From assembly GCA_003024985.2 (NCBI GenBank), contig PXIH01S0002422.1: a DNA stretch of 15,754 bases. One strand, written 5' to 3'. This DNA is from Euperipatoides rowelli. Lineage: Eukaryota; Onychophora; Udeonychophora; Euonychophora; Peripatopsidae. The notes beneath the pieces were generated by a model, which did not search any database, was not told where the DNA came from, and worked only from the letters and a program-made list of their open reading frames with translations. Shown here piece after piece: positions 1-7,778 of this stretch. Made by a program: the position numbers and the translations under genes. Positions within the stretch are counted from its first letter, which is position 1. Each line of letters starts with the position of its first letter.

Positions 1-198
1 GCTATAGAAAATATTTTTTTAAATTTTTTTTTCTCCCAGAAGAGGAGTATATAATGAACGTTTTTGTAGGTTCATTTATAATCAGAAAATATAAAGAGTT
101 TACTGTATTTACTTTATTGGTGACATTCCAGGTTTAGGAGTAGCCATGCTTGCTAATTTATAAACATCAGGTTTTGGTATTCAAATTGTTCTATAGCT

Positions 199-203
199 AG
201 TAA
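199..203 (+). repeat. Left 5-bp target-site duplication of solo LTR
   Basis: AGTAA immediately before the TG of the LTR; the same five bases follow its terminal CA at 544-548. Confidence 0.5.
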
Positions 204-543
204 TGTAAATTTTAATAGGGTGATGTCACTAAAACTTATAAAAAGATATGTGAATAATTGTTAGTTGTTCTTTCCCGTCTCCACTCTCACCCCGCACGCC
301 TCTCAACCATTCATCGTCATCTGTACTGGAGACGGGCGGCCGTGTAGAAGACGTCGGCATCCTCTGGCCTTTACATGATGTCCGATGCACATTTCGCTGA
401 GTCCGGATTCCGGAAATCTGCCTGCCGGCTCAGCTAATTATATTTAATAATAATAACGACCCTTTTTTTGTGACTCAGCTTAATAGCCTGTTAGTGAAAT
501 GTATTGCCATAATATAGTGTATTGCAACGAAACCAAGCTACCA
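204..543 (+). mobile_element. Probable solo LTR (Gypsy-like), 340 bp
   Basis: The segment begins TGTAAATTTT and ends GCTACCA, i.e. TG...CA, and is flanked by exact 5-bp copies of AGTAA at 199-203 and 544-548. It has promoter-like order on the plus strand: a TATA box (TATAAAAAG, 237-245) followed about 20-25 bases later by an initiator-like TTAGTTGTTC. A GC-rich core (about 270-435) stands out from the AT-rich flanks. There is no canonical AATAAA, only an AATAATAATAA stretch near 450. No internal retrotransposon coding follows, so this looks like a solo LTR left by LTR-LTR recombination. The family assignment is inferred from layout only; a 5-bp duplication can occur by chance. Confidence 0.55.
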
Positions 544-548
544 AGTAA
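544..548 (+). repeat. Right 5-bp target-site duplication of solo LTR
   Basis: AGTAA directly after the terminal CCA, identical to 199-203. Confidence 0.5.
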
Positions 549-1289
549 TAAGGTAAGATGTTAACAGTCTTTCCATTCTTTGTCTACTTCCTGCCTGTGG
601 GTGTAGAATTATTTATTTACATTTTGTTGTTCAGTCTGAATTAAATATATTGTATTTATACCACCAGCACTAGTTTCATGTGTTTCTTGTTATTTTGTTT
701 TACAATACTCGCCACTTGTTTAATTATCTGGAGGAACCAGTGATGGACGTATGCAACAGCGCCACATTATAGTATATAGATAAGATAAGAAAAAGGATCT
801 CTAGTTGATTCTATTTAAAGTATTTTTGGCATTAAAGAATACAAAGTAAATAAAATGAATAGGCTACTATTTCATACTATTTATACAGTATATATAAATA
901 AAATACATAACTTACATTTTTTTACATTTGATTACAATATAAACATGATTTATTCATATTGAAAACACGTCCCGAGCTATATTTTTATTTACATCTCGTT
1001 TTCAAAAGTTATTTTAATTTTACTTTTCGCCTCTCTATTTACACATGATGTTCTATTAAACTATATATATAGAAAGTTGACAATGTTAGTATTATACAGT
1101 ATATGGGTTCCCCACTAGAACATGATCATATACCCCTAGAATGTTTAGGCAGTCAAGTTTAGTCAAACGGGCATTGCTGTATGGATCGGGGATAGAGAAA
1201 AGGTTTGAAGCATAAAAGCCTTCAAGCCTTAGACTCTATCAGGGTGTAGGTGTGTTAGTTCTTGAGATTTTAAAAATCTCGACTGCCTC
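549..1289. other. AT-rich intron, no recognised feature
   Basis: Low-complexity AT-rich DNA with no open frame of note. From about 1105 composition becomes more balanced and contains a short near-palindrome (GAGATTT/AAATCTC, 1264-1280) and a doubled AAGCCTT (about 1217-1230), which may mark the edge of the repeat block that follows. Nothing identifiable. Confidence 0.5.
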
Positions 1290-1389
1290 TCATTTTTATG
1301 GAATTGAGAAATCATCTGGAATTTATGTTTTACGGAGGGTCACATAACCGGAAGTCATGGAAGCGCTTGCTCCTGGATTTGGAATATTT

Positions 1390-1830
1390 TTTTAAAAAAA
1401 TAAATCTACGACATAGGATAAAAAAAAGGATGATTTTTGCACAACTTTCTGTGCATGTTAATAATGACGTCTCAACTGAAAATCGGTAGGTGTGACATTT
1501 ATCACAACTACTCTTTTATTTCCAAAGCTCGAAGTCGTAGGTCTCCAGGGGTGAGTGGGGCACTTCGGCAAAAATCGGAAAACATTTGAAAAATATATCA
1601 AGTATTCCGTGCATCATTCTGCACACCTTAACGACATCGCAGTCATGTGAAAATCGGTAGGTGTGACATCTTACACCTCTACTACATAAGCTCCTAAGCT
1701 TGAGGTCATAGGTTATCGGGGGGTGGTTGGGCCACTTCAGCAAAAATCGGAAAATATTTAATCAAAAAATGCTTTAAATCGATGGTGCATCGTTCTGTGC
1801 ATGTCTATGACATCACAACCTACACAGAAT
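1390..1830. repeat. Diverged ~172-bp repeat, two copies plus a partial third
   Basis: Three landmark strings recur at nearly constant spacing. The string TTCTGTGCATGTT at 1447 recurs as TTCTGCACACCTT at 1617 and TTCTGTGCATGTC at 1793. AATCGGTAGGTGTGACAT occurs at 1481 and 1652. GCAAAAATCGGAAAA occurs at 1568 and 1740. Between them both copies carry a tract of type gaggTCatAGGT...GGGGxxGxxGGGCCACTTC. The period is 170-176 bases. The copies are clearly diverged, so the duplication is old or the unit comes from a dispersed repeat. Short open frames here are not convincing genes. Confidence 0.75.
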
Positions 1831-1957
1831 TCATTCCTAAACACATCCCCATTGAAAAAATAAATAAAACATTTTCGGACGCCATCTTGGATTTTCCAAA
1901 ATTACCCGAAATGCATTAGTAACAGCCCTAAGCATTCTGGTTACTAGGGTACGATGA

Positions 1958-1989
1958 TTTCCGAAGTTTGCATTAGGCAAACTCGGAAA
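1958..1989. repeat. Imperfect hairpin
   Basis: Arms TTTCCGAAGTTTGC and GCAAACTCGGAAA flank a 5-base loop; they pair with a one-base bulge. It belongs to a stretch with repeated short CGGAA/CCGAA motifs. Confidence 0.6.
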
Positions 1990-2021
1990 TGACATCACAA
2001 TAAGCAATATATGCTAATTAG

Positions 2022-2120
2022 GGGGGTACCCCCAAAGTTTGGGAATCTTTGGAAAACTTCGAAAATGGTCGGAAATGACCGAACATTACCGACTATTCCC
2101 GAATAGTACCGAAGATGATG
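2022..2120. repeat. CCGA/TCGG-motif rich stretch with short palindromes
   Basis: It opens with the 12-base palindrome GGGGGTACCCCC (2022-2033), then carries GGTCGGAAATGACC, a small inverted repeat, and a run of CCGA motifs spaced about 11-13 bases apart (GACCGA, TACCGA, CCCGA, TACCGA). Probably part of a degraded transposon end; no family assigned. Confidence 0.45.
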
Positions 2121-2195
2121 TAATAGTCTTATATACTAATATGCAAATGAGCCACACCCTTCACGGAAATGCCTGAACACGGCCGAGCATTGCCA

Positions 2196-2249
2196 AAGAT
2201 GACGTCATAGTCTAGTACACATATGTGTACTAGACTATGATGTCATCTT
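2196..2249. repeat. 54-bp near-perfect palindrome with a CRE-like core
   Basis: The two 27-base arms meet at ACACATATGTGT with no loop and pair with one mismatch (2204 against 2241). The left arm contains TGACGTCA (2200-2207), the full CRE/ATF octamer; the right arm has the decayed form TGATGTCA. A related single-arm string lies just upstream at about 2113-2147 (gatgtaatagtctta...atgcaaatgag), and the same atgcaaatgag follows the palindrome at about 2258. The layout suggests a foldback or MITE-like element. Confidence 0.85.
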
Positions 2250-2803
2250 ATGCATATTATGCAAATGAGATCACCCAATGCATTGTGGGAAAAAGCATTG
2301 TTGATGTTATTTTTCCATTGTTGAAATGCATTGTGGATGCTCGAATCTGATTGGTTTGGAGTAAACTGGCCTATTTTCACTACTAAGGTCCCATTTATGA
2401 TTACTTTGAATGAAAACCCCTAGTAGCTTTATGTGATCAACTTCTTGTATGGTGATAGAAAAGAATATACAAATTCAATAAAAAAAAATTAACAAAATAT
2501 AAATTTAAACATCTCAGAGATAATTTCTAATCAAATTGCTAAATAACATTGAATATGAAATAACAGTCCAAACCAAGATGAAATGTTTGATCAATATGTT
2601 CAATTAATAAAAGGTGGCTTTAGCGTGTAACTTCGAAACATGAATAAAGAAGTGAATATTTTTTTAAAGGGTGCATTGGAACCAAAGCTTCCAAGAGCAG
2701 CAATATTTTTCTGGAGCTGGAGTGGAAAATACTGCAACATTTTCCCATTACAAGCTCCTTATTAATTTTTTTCCTTATCTTCTATTCAATTTCCACTACA
2801 AAA
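2250..2803. other. Intron stretch with short repeats, no gene
   Basis: Near 2276-2340 the string TGCATTGTGG occurs twice about 50 bases apart. Around 2665-2725 lies a mixed-composition patch containing GGAGCTGGAGTGG, and a related patch occurs at 2962-2995 (GGAGCCGGAGTAGCACTCCG, which folds on itself). The rest is AT-rich. An open frame starting at 2671 has no recognisable domain. Confidence 0.4.
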
Positions 2804-2840
2804 TACACACACACACACAAAAAAAAAGGGGGGGGGGGGG
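2804..2840. repeat. Compound simple repeat: (CA)n, A-run, G13
   Basis: A short CA dinucleotide run (2804-2819) passes into an A-run and then into 13 consecutive G (2828-2840). Such compound tracts are polymorphic and error-prone in sequencing. A G13 run can in principle enter G-quadruplex structures. Confidence 0.9.
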
Positions 2841-3170
2841 TATTTTGATTAAAATTAGATAGAAATGTTTCAAAAGTACGAAGTAGCCTAATTAAATAAT
2901 AAAAAAAAAATAGAAACATTTTTTAATTTGTCTTGTAACTGGAGGGAAACTAGTAAATTGCTTGGAGCCGGAGTAGCACTCCGACACCATGGTCCAAAAG
3001 CACTGTTGCAAGGGTTACTTTAACATTGAATTACAATAAGATGATATACAGATTTCTCCTAAAAATGATCAATTATTATAACTATTACTAGTTAGAAGCC
3101 TATCAAAATGACGGAAAAAATAAGCGTAAGTTCATTGTGGACCCTTTTTTGGTAACGTTTAAATTCTATG

Positions 3171-3460
3171 CATCATTTAACCGTGTATTTATAAGGGGCA
3201 TCATTTATCCATGTGAATTTATAATGGGCATCATTTAGCCATGTGTATTTATAAGAGACATCATTTAGCCGGATGTGTATTTATAAAGGGCTTCATTTAG
3301 CTGTGTGTAGGCTATTTATAAAGGTGATGATTTAACCATGGGTATTTAAAAAGAGCATCATTTAGCTGTGTGAATTTAAAAAGGGCCATTCATTTAGCCG
3401 GATGTGTATTTATAAAGGGCTTCATTTAGCTGTGTGTAGGCTATTTATAAAGGTGATGAT
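3171..3460 (+). repeat. ~30-bp minisatellite, about 9-10 units, with a 129-bp higher-order duplication
   Basis: Units of 28-34 bases follow the pattern catCATTTAGCcatGTGTATTTATAAAGGg. Within the array, 71 bases at 3261-3331 recur without a mismatch at 3390-3460, an offset of 129 bases, while other units differ at several positions. A recent segmental duplication therefore sits on top of an older tandem array. Confidence 0.92.
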
Positions 3461-3990
3461 CAGCATTAGTTGCCTTTTATTATAATAAATTATTTAGTTG
3501 GTATTATTCTTTACATCTAATAAAAATTATGTAAATTTTTTACACAATAGAAAAGAAGAAAATAACGTTTTATTTGAACAAATGTAAACAGCCAGCATCC
3601 TCCCCTCCAAATACCTTTAATTTGAAGCTGATGACTTTTTTTCTTTTTAATTTATTTAAATATAGCAACAAAGTTATACTGTAAATATCACCTAATACTA
3701 TACACAGAAATACATTTGTTATAGGTAATTTTACAAACTATTAATGTTTATCAAATAAACACAATGTGTTCTAGCTATAATAGTCTATACAGTACAATAT
3801 TTAAGTTTTAGTCCTAGACTAAAAAAAAGTTTACATAAATAGAAAATAAATTAATAACAAACTTCAACATGCATTAAAGAAATACTCCATGACATAGCTG
3901 CTACAATAACTCCCCTTTCAAAAACAGTTAAAAAACATACAATATATATTTTTTTCCAATTTTTCTATTCATTTTAAAATCTATGATAAT
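3461..3990. other. AT-rich intron, no recognised feature
   Basis: Plain AT-rich intronic sequence between the minisatellite and the exon donor. No conserved coding segment or structured element is visible. Confidence 0.5.
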
Positions 3991-3997
3991 AACTTAC

Positions 3998-4087
3998 CAT
4001 GAATTGCCAATTCAGAATCTTTATTGACTTCATACAGCCGGATGGCTTCATCAAGTTCTATTTGATCAGAAACAGTACATGGATCTC
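3998..4087 (-). CDS. aPKC: Internal exon of atypical protein kinase C (PB1 domain, OPCA part)
   Basis: On the minus strand an acceptor (ttatttcag, AG at 4089-4088) opens a 90-base exon that closes at a strong donor (CATG|gtaagtt). The first two bases complete a split Gly codon and the last G begins a split Val codon, so both introns are phase 1 and the exon is symmetric. The 29 whole codons start [14 protein letters not shown] and continue [15 protein letters not shown]. This matches the second half of the PB1 domain of PRKCI/PRKCZ and insect aPKC, where the acidic OPCA segment binds basic PB1 partners such as PAR6. The aspartate and glutamate corresponding to human PKC-iota D67 and E76, known PAR6-contact residues, are kept. 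aPKC is a polarity kinase acting with PAR6 and PAR3 at the cell cortex. Zinc-finger and kinase domains would lie further left, outside the window. I recognise the family firmly; iota versus zeta cannot be assigned. Confidence 0.93.
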
Positions 4088-4090
4088 CTG

Positions 4091-4712
4091 AAATAACAAG
4101 AATCTTGTATAACTAATAAAATATGGAAGCTAACAAGTAAAGGAGGAAAAAAAAAAAAACTTCCACATTAAACTAAAAATAGCAAGTCCAGTAACAGTTT
4201 AGTAGGAAGCAACAACTCCACAGAGGGGGTACGATTCAAGGCAGAAAGAAATTGGAGAAAAATGAATCACTAATAAGAAGCATGGCTAATCAGACAGCTG
4301 TTGGCTCTTGACTGCTATGGAGAGCTGATTGAAAAAAGAATTGAGAGGTCATAAATAAATGACCATCAATTTAATAACATGTCAATATTTTTTATTATTA
4401 TATTAATTTATATTCAGCATTATTACTGTCAAATAAAAATAAACAAAAAAAAATTGTCCATTGTTTTTCAAAAGGTTTAGATTAAAGAATGCAATGTAGA
4501 CAAATTTTTTTTTCTCACTAAAATATTGCAATTAAGCTTCATTTTTTAGTAAAGGTTTGTGAGTAGAACTATAAAAACTTTCATTAGAAGAGCCCCAGCA
4601 AAATTCAAAGAGCCATCCAAACAATGAAAATAAGACGCACATAGCCTATAATTTCTTTCTCTTCTTTATTGTCTCTTTATCTTTCTATCTGTTCTCTCTG
4701 CCTATTGTATAT
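4091..4712. other. AT-rich intron next to the acceptor, no further feature
   Basis: Immediately upstream of the exon on the minus strand. Contains A/T homopolymer runs (about 4150, 4447, 4505) and a pyrimidine-rich tract (about 4653-4700). No second exon is recognisable. Confidence 0.5.
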
Positions 4713-4748
4713 TTTATTTACATAAGGGCATTTATTTACATAAGGGCA
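4713..4748 (+). repeat. 18-bp tandem duplication, two exact copies
   Basis: TTTATTTACATAAGGGCA occurs twice head to tail without mismatch, so the duplication is recent. Confidence 0.9.
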
Positions 4749-5144
4749 TTACACTAGGTGGGAGAGGGACAAACGGGGTACATGTGCGGGCTTTTTCAGT
4801 CTGACGTACCATCAGGCAAGAAAAAAAATAACTTTATTAAAATAAATACTAAGCATTGTTATATTTTTTTTAAAAAAAAAAGTTTATTAAAATAAGGGAA
4901 GGTGCCCAAAATAGATTTTGTCCTGGGCAAATAATACACCTTATTACAAGTCTGTGAATATACTTTATAATTAAGGCTATGTGTGGAGCTGTCTGAAATC
5001 TACACATGAAAAAAGCCCCCCCCCCCCCCATTTTTAGGTTTTATCTATTTTATTTGTGATATGATCAGTCACTAATAAATGAGGAGCTAATTTAATATAC
5101 TTCACTCCAAATAAATTGTCACAGAGTACTCAATATAATGATTG
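4749..5144. other. Intron with homopolymer tracts
   Basis: Holds a small GC-richer patch (about 4755-4815), T8 followed by an A10 run near 4865-4882, and a run of 14 C at 5016-5029. No gene or known element is visible. Confidence 0.55.
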
Positions 5145-5222
5145 TCAAATATAAGATTTATTTTATCTTGTAATCAGTGTTAATCAAATATAAGATTTAT
5201 TTTATTTTGTAATCAGTGTTGG
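5145..5222 (+). repeat. 39-bp tandem duplication, two copies
   Basis: A unit beginning TCAAATATAAGATTTATTTTA occurs at 5145-5183 and 5184-5222 with about three differences, one of them C/T in the middle. Confidence 0.9.
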
Positions 5223-5683
5223 CTAATTGTGTGGACACTCTGAATAATGAGAAGTCATTGACAGTCACACAATCTTCCATTGCGTTTAAAACTAGGTGAT
5301 AGAGAAAAATGATTGTTATTGGGAAGCCCCTTCAAGTTATGACATTCATTGTATCATCCTCTTTATTTTTCACAGTAAAACGTTGGCTTGACAAATGAAA
5401 AACATACAGTATCCTCATTCTTAGGTAAATCAGATCATGACACGGGGCTAAAACCAGGATTATTCTTGTAGAATTCCTCTGTGGTAACACCGTGACACAC
5501 AAATCAGGATTAAGAGCAGTCGATTGAAAATCACTTTGATTCTAAAACTTCTTCCAGATTGTCCGGTTGTAACAATTTTCCGTCACTTCATTAAAAATCA
5601 GAGTATAAAACTACTGTGAAGCTCTTACTGTGTTTGCATACCTAACTCTACAACTACGGGCTCCCTGCATCAATTTACTTATC
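5223..5683. other. Balanced-composition intron, possible old retroelement remnant
   Basis: This stretch is less AT-rich than its surroundings. On the minus strand some frames run for 20-40 residues without a stop, but none gives a recognisable domain. It lies downstream of the zinc-knuckle-like relic, so it may be the decayed remainder of the same insertion. That link is inference. Confidence 0.25.
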
Positions 5684-5731
5684 ATACTCACCAGCTAAGT
5701 GCCCAACTTGAGCACACTTGAAGCAAGATTT
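5684..5731 (-). pseudogene. Possible relic of a CCHC zinc knuckle (retroelement gag/ORF1-like)
   Basis: On the minus strand the codons read KSCFKCAQVGHLAGEY. CFKCxxVGHLA matches the first three zinc ligands of the CX2CX4HX4C knuckle found in nucleocapsid/gag and LINE ORF1 proteins. The fourth ligand is Tyr (TAT) where Cys (TGT) is expected, a single-base change. A stop lies about six codons before the first Cys and another four codons after the Tyr. It is too short to name a family. The same bases also form a donor-like CTG|GTGAGTAT, so a cellular exon cannot be wholly excluded. Confidence 0.3.
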
Positions 5732-6760
5732 TCTCTACCATGTATCTTTAAATGATATTTAACATTTCAAAAAGAGAAAAATACAGTCATCAACAGTGAC
5801 ATTTTGTAACAATTTAGGCTAAGCCCTAAATGTTATCAGAGCTTCTTCACACATAATATTGTCAGGTAATATTATATGTGCAAATCAGATACTGATCCAT
5901 CATTAACAAAAAAGTCGTCTAATTTTTTCCTCACGATTGTTAGGCAAATTATACGCAGTAATATTTTACTGTGTTCTGAACAGGCTTATGACAGGTGAAA
6001 TTGATCAACTTCTTACATGCAATTCTAACACCTCCATTTTTATTATCGGCAATTTAATTGAGTTGACTATTGAACCTTTTATATCCATGGAGCTAACATA
6101 AGATGAAGGTGCCTTAACGTTTGCCGACAATAACTAGCCTTAAAAGCCTGTTTGCGTGCAAGGCTTGCCGGGATACAATGATTCAAAACGTATGTAATCG
6201 CAAAGCATTACGCTGTTTGCTGAAGTCTCGGCGAAATTAAAATGATTTATTTAAGTCTTAGAATTTTAAATACAGATGATTCTGGTATATTATTTGTAAT
6301 TATTATAATTCCCCTAAAACTTATCTTTATTATAAAAATATGATGCAGCAGAAGACATCATGGGTCATAACCTTATAAGCATATGACAGGAGAAATTGAT
6401 CAACCTGTAATTTTGTTATATTATTCTAACGAAAAAGCTAACTATTAATAAAATATAATTTTTATCTAAAAACATCAGTTTTTCAACAAATATACTGTAT
6501 GCTTATGTCAAAATACAATCCTTTATGAATTAAATATTACAGTACCAAAATAATTATATTTTTATATTGAAAAAAATAATAGGCTAATAGTATTTTGCAA
6601 GAAAATAATAAGTGATAGCTAATATTTACAGTACAAGCTGAAAATGACTAAGGAGTAAGGATGCTATCAAGGGTAACCTTTATGGATCTGTGCACTGAAA
6701 TTTATTTGTTTAAAGTTTTATGTATGCCAAATAAATTGTGTACATAAACAATAGACTTAA
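5732..6760. other. AT-rich intron with one dispersed 25-base repeat
   Basis: ATGACAGGTGAAATTGATCAAC (from 5988) recurs as ATGACAGGAGAAATTGATCAAC (from 6383) with one difference, about 395 bases apart; their flanks are not alike. A balanced-composition patch lies at about 6080-6235. No gene recognised. Confidence 0.45.
5848..5880. repeat. Small imperfect inverted repeat
   Basis: CACATAATATT and AATATTATATGTG pair with a two-base insertion around a 7-base loop. Confidence 0.5.
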
Positions 6761-6761
6761 N

Positions 6762-7778
6762 TACTTTTTACAGTAACTTTGGTCTGTAACTAGCTACTTT
6801 TTACAGTAACTTTGGTCTGTAACTAGCTACTTTTTACAGTAACTTTGGTCTGTAAATAGTTCCATTTTTCAGTAACTTTGGTCTGTACCTAGTTACTTTT
6901 TACAGTAACTTTGATATGTAACTAGTTACTTTTACAGTAACTTTTGTATGTATCTAGTTCATTTTTACTGTAACTTTAATCTTAACTTATTACTTTTTAC
7001 AGTAACATTGGTCTGAACCTGGTTCATTTTTACAGTAACTTTCATGTGCTACTAGTTACTTTTACAGTAACTTTTGTTTGTTACTAGTTGCTTTTTATAC
7101 ATCTTTAGTCTCAACTACTAACTATTTACGTATATTTGGCTGTAACTAGTTTACTTTATACAGAAACAATCATCTGTGGTTATATTTTACATAAAATTAG
7201 TTCTGTAACTAATTACTTTTTAAAGCAATTTTACTCTGTATCTAGTTACTTTTTACAGTAACTTTGGAATGCACCTAGTTATGTTGTTACAGTACCTTTG
7301 GTCTTTAACTAGTTAATTTTACAATAATTTTGATCTGAACCTAGTTATGTTTCACAGTAATTTTGGTCTGTAACTATTTACTTTATTCAGCAACTTTGGT
7401 GTTCTGTAACTTATTTTTTACAGTAGCGTTGGTATGTAACAAATTACTTTTAACAGTAACTTTGTTCTGTAACTGGTTACTTTTTACAGTAATTTTGGTC
7501 TGTAACTTTGGCCTGTAACTTTACTTTTTACAGTAACTTTGGTCTCTAACTGGTTAATTTTTACAGAAACTTTTGGTTTGTAACTGGTTTCTTTTGCAGT
7601 AACTTTGGTCTTCAACTAGTTATTTTTTATAGACTTTTGTCTGAACTAGTTACTTTTATAGCTACTTGGTCTGCATTTAGTTATCTTTTAAAGTAACTTT
7701 GGTCTGTAACCAGTTACTGTACATTTTAAATTAAATTTGGTCAGTAACTTATTAATTTTTACACAATCTTGGTCTGAA
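6762..7778 (+). repeat. 33-bp hairpin-forming minisatellite, about 31 units
   Basis: The consensus unit is TACTTTTTACAGTAAC followed by TTTGGTCTGTAACTAGT (33 bases). I count about 31 units of 29-43 bases over roughly 1 kb. The first two copies at the left edge are identical and the third almost so; divergence is greatest in the middle (about 7080-7230). Across unit junctions the consensus contains the 12-base palindrome GTAACTAGTTAC. Within the unit AGTTACT and AGTAACT pair as a 7-bp stem with a 6-base loop. The array starts right after an ambiguous base (6761), as expected where read placement is difficult. It has no coding potential and lies in the intron before the PB1 exon. Confidence 0.95.

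Larger units (their letters stand above)
1..3997 (-). other. Partial intron of aPKC, 3' of the PB1 exon
   Basis: Everything left of the exon is intron in gene orientation, starting with the consensus donor gtaagtt at 3997-3991. The expected next coding segment (Val-Phe-Pro and the zinc-finger region) is not recognisable in any frame here, so the intron runs off the left edge and is longer than 3.99 kb. It is AT-rich and contains the repeats listed separately. Confidence 0.8.

Noticed and set aside
1298-1489. Short plus-strand open frame in the repeat block
   Set aside because: 63 codons, overlaps the ~172-bp repeat, no domain, no splice context.
1516-1743. 75-codon minus-strand open frame
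   Set aside because: It translates the diverged tandem repeat itself; no recognisable protein family.
2665-3005. Possible small transposon bounded by GGAGCTGGAGTGG and GGAGCCGGAGTAG patches
   Set aside because: The two patches are not inverted repeats of each other and I found no target duplication.
3171-3460. CRISPR-like array
   Set aside because: Units are directly abutting and degenerate with no unique spacers, in a eukaryotic intron; it is a minisatellite.
5684-5700. Donor-like CTG|GTGAGTAT on the minus strand as evidence of another aPKC exon
   Set aside because: The upstream codons do not match aPKC and contain a stop; they resemble a zinc knuckle instead.
6762-7778. Array as a centromeric or telomeric repeat
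   Set aside because: Only about 1 kb long, degenerate, and inside a gene; no telomere-type motif.
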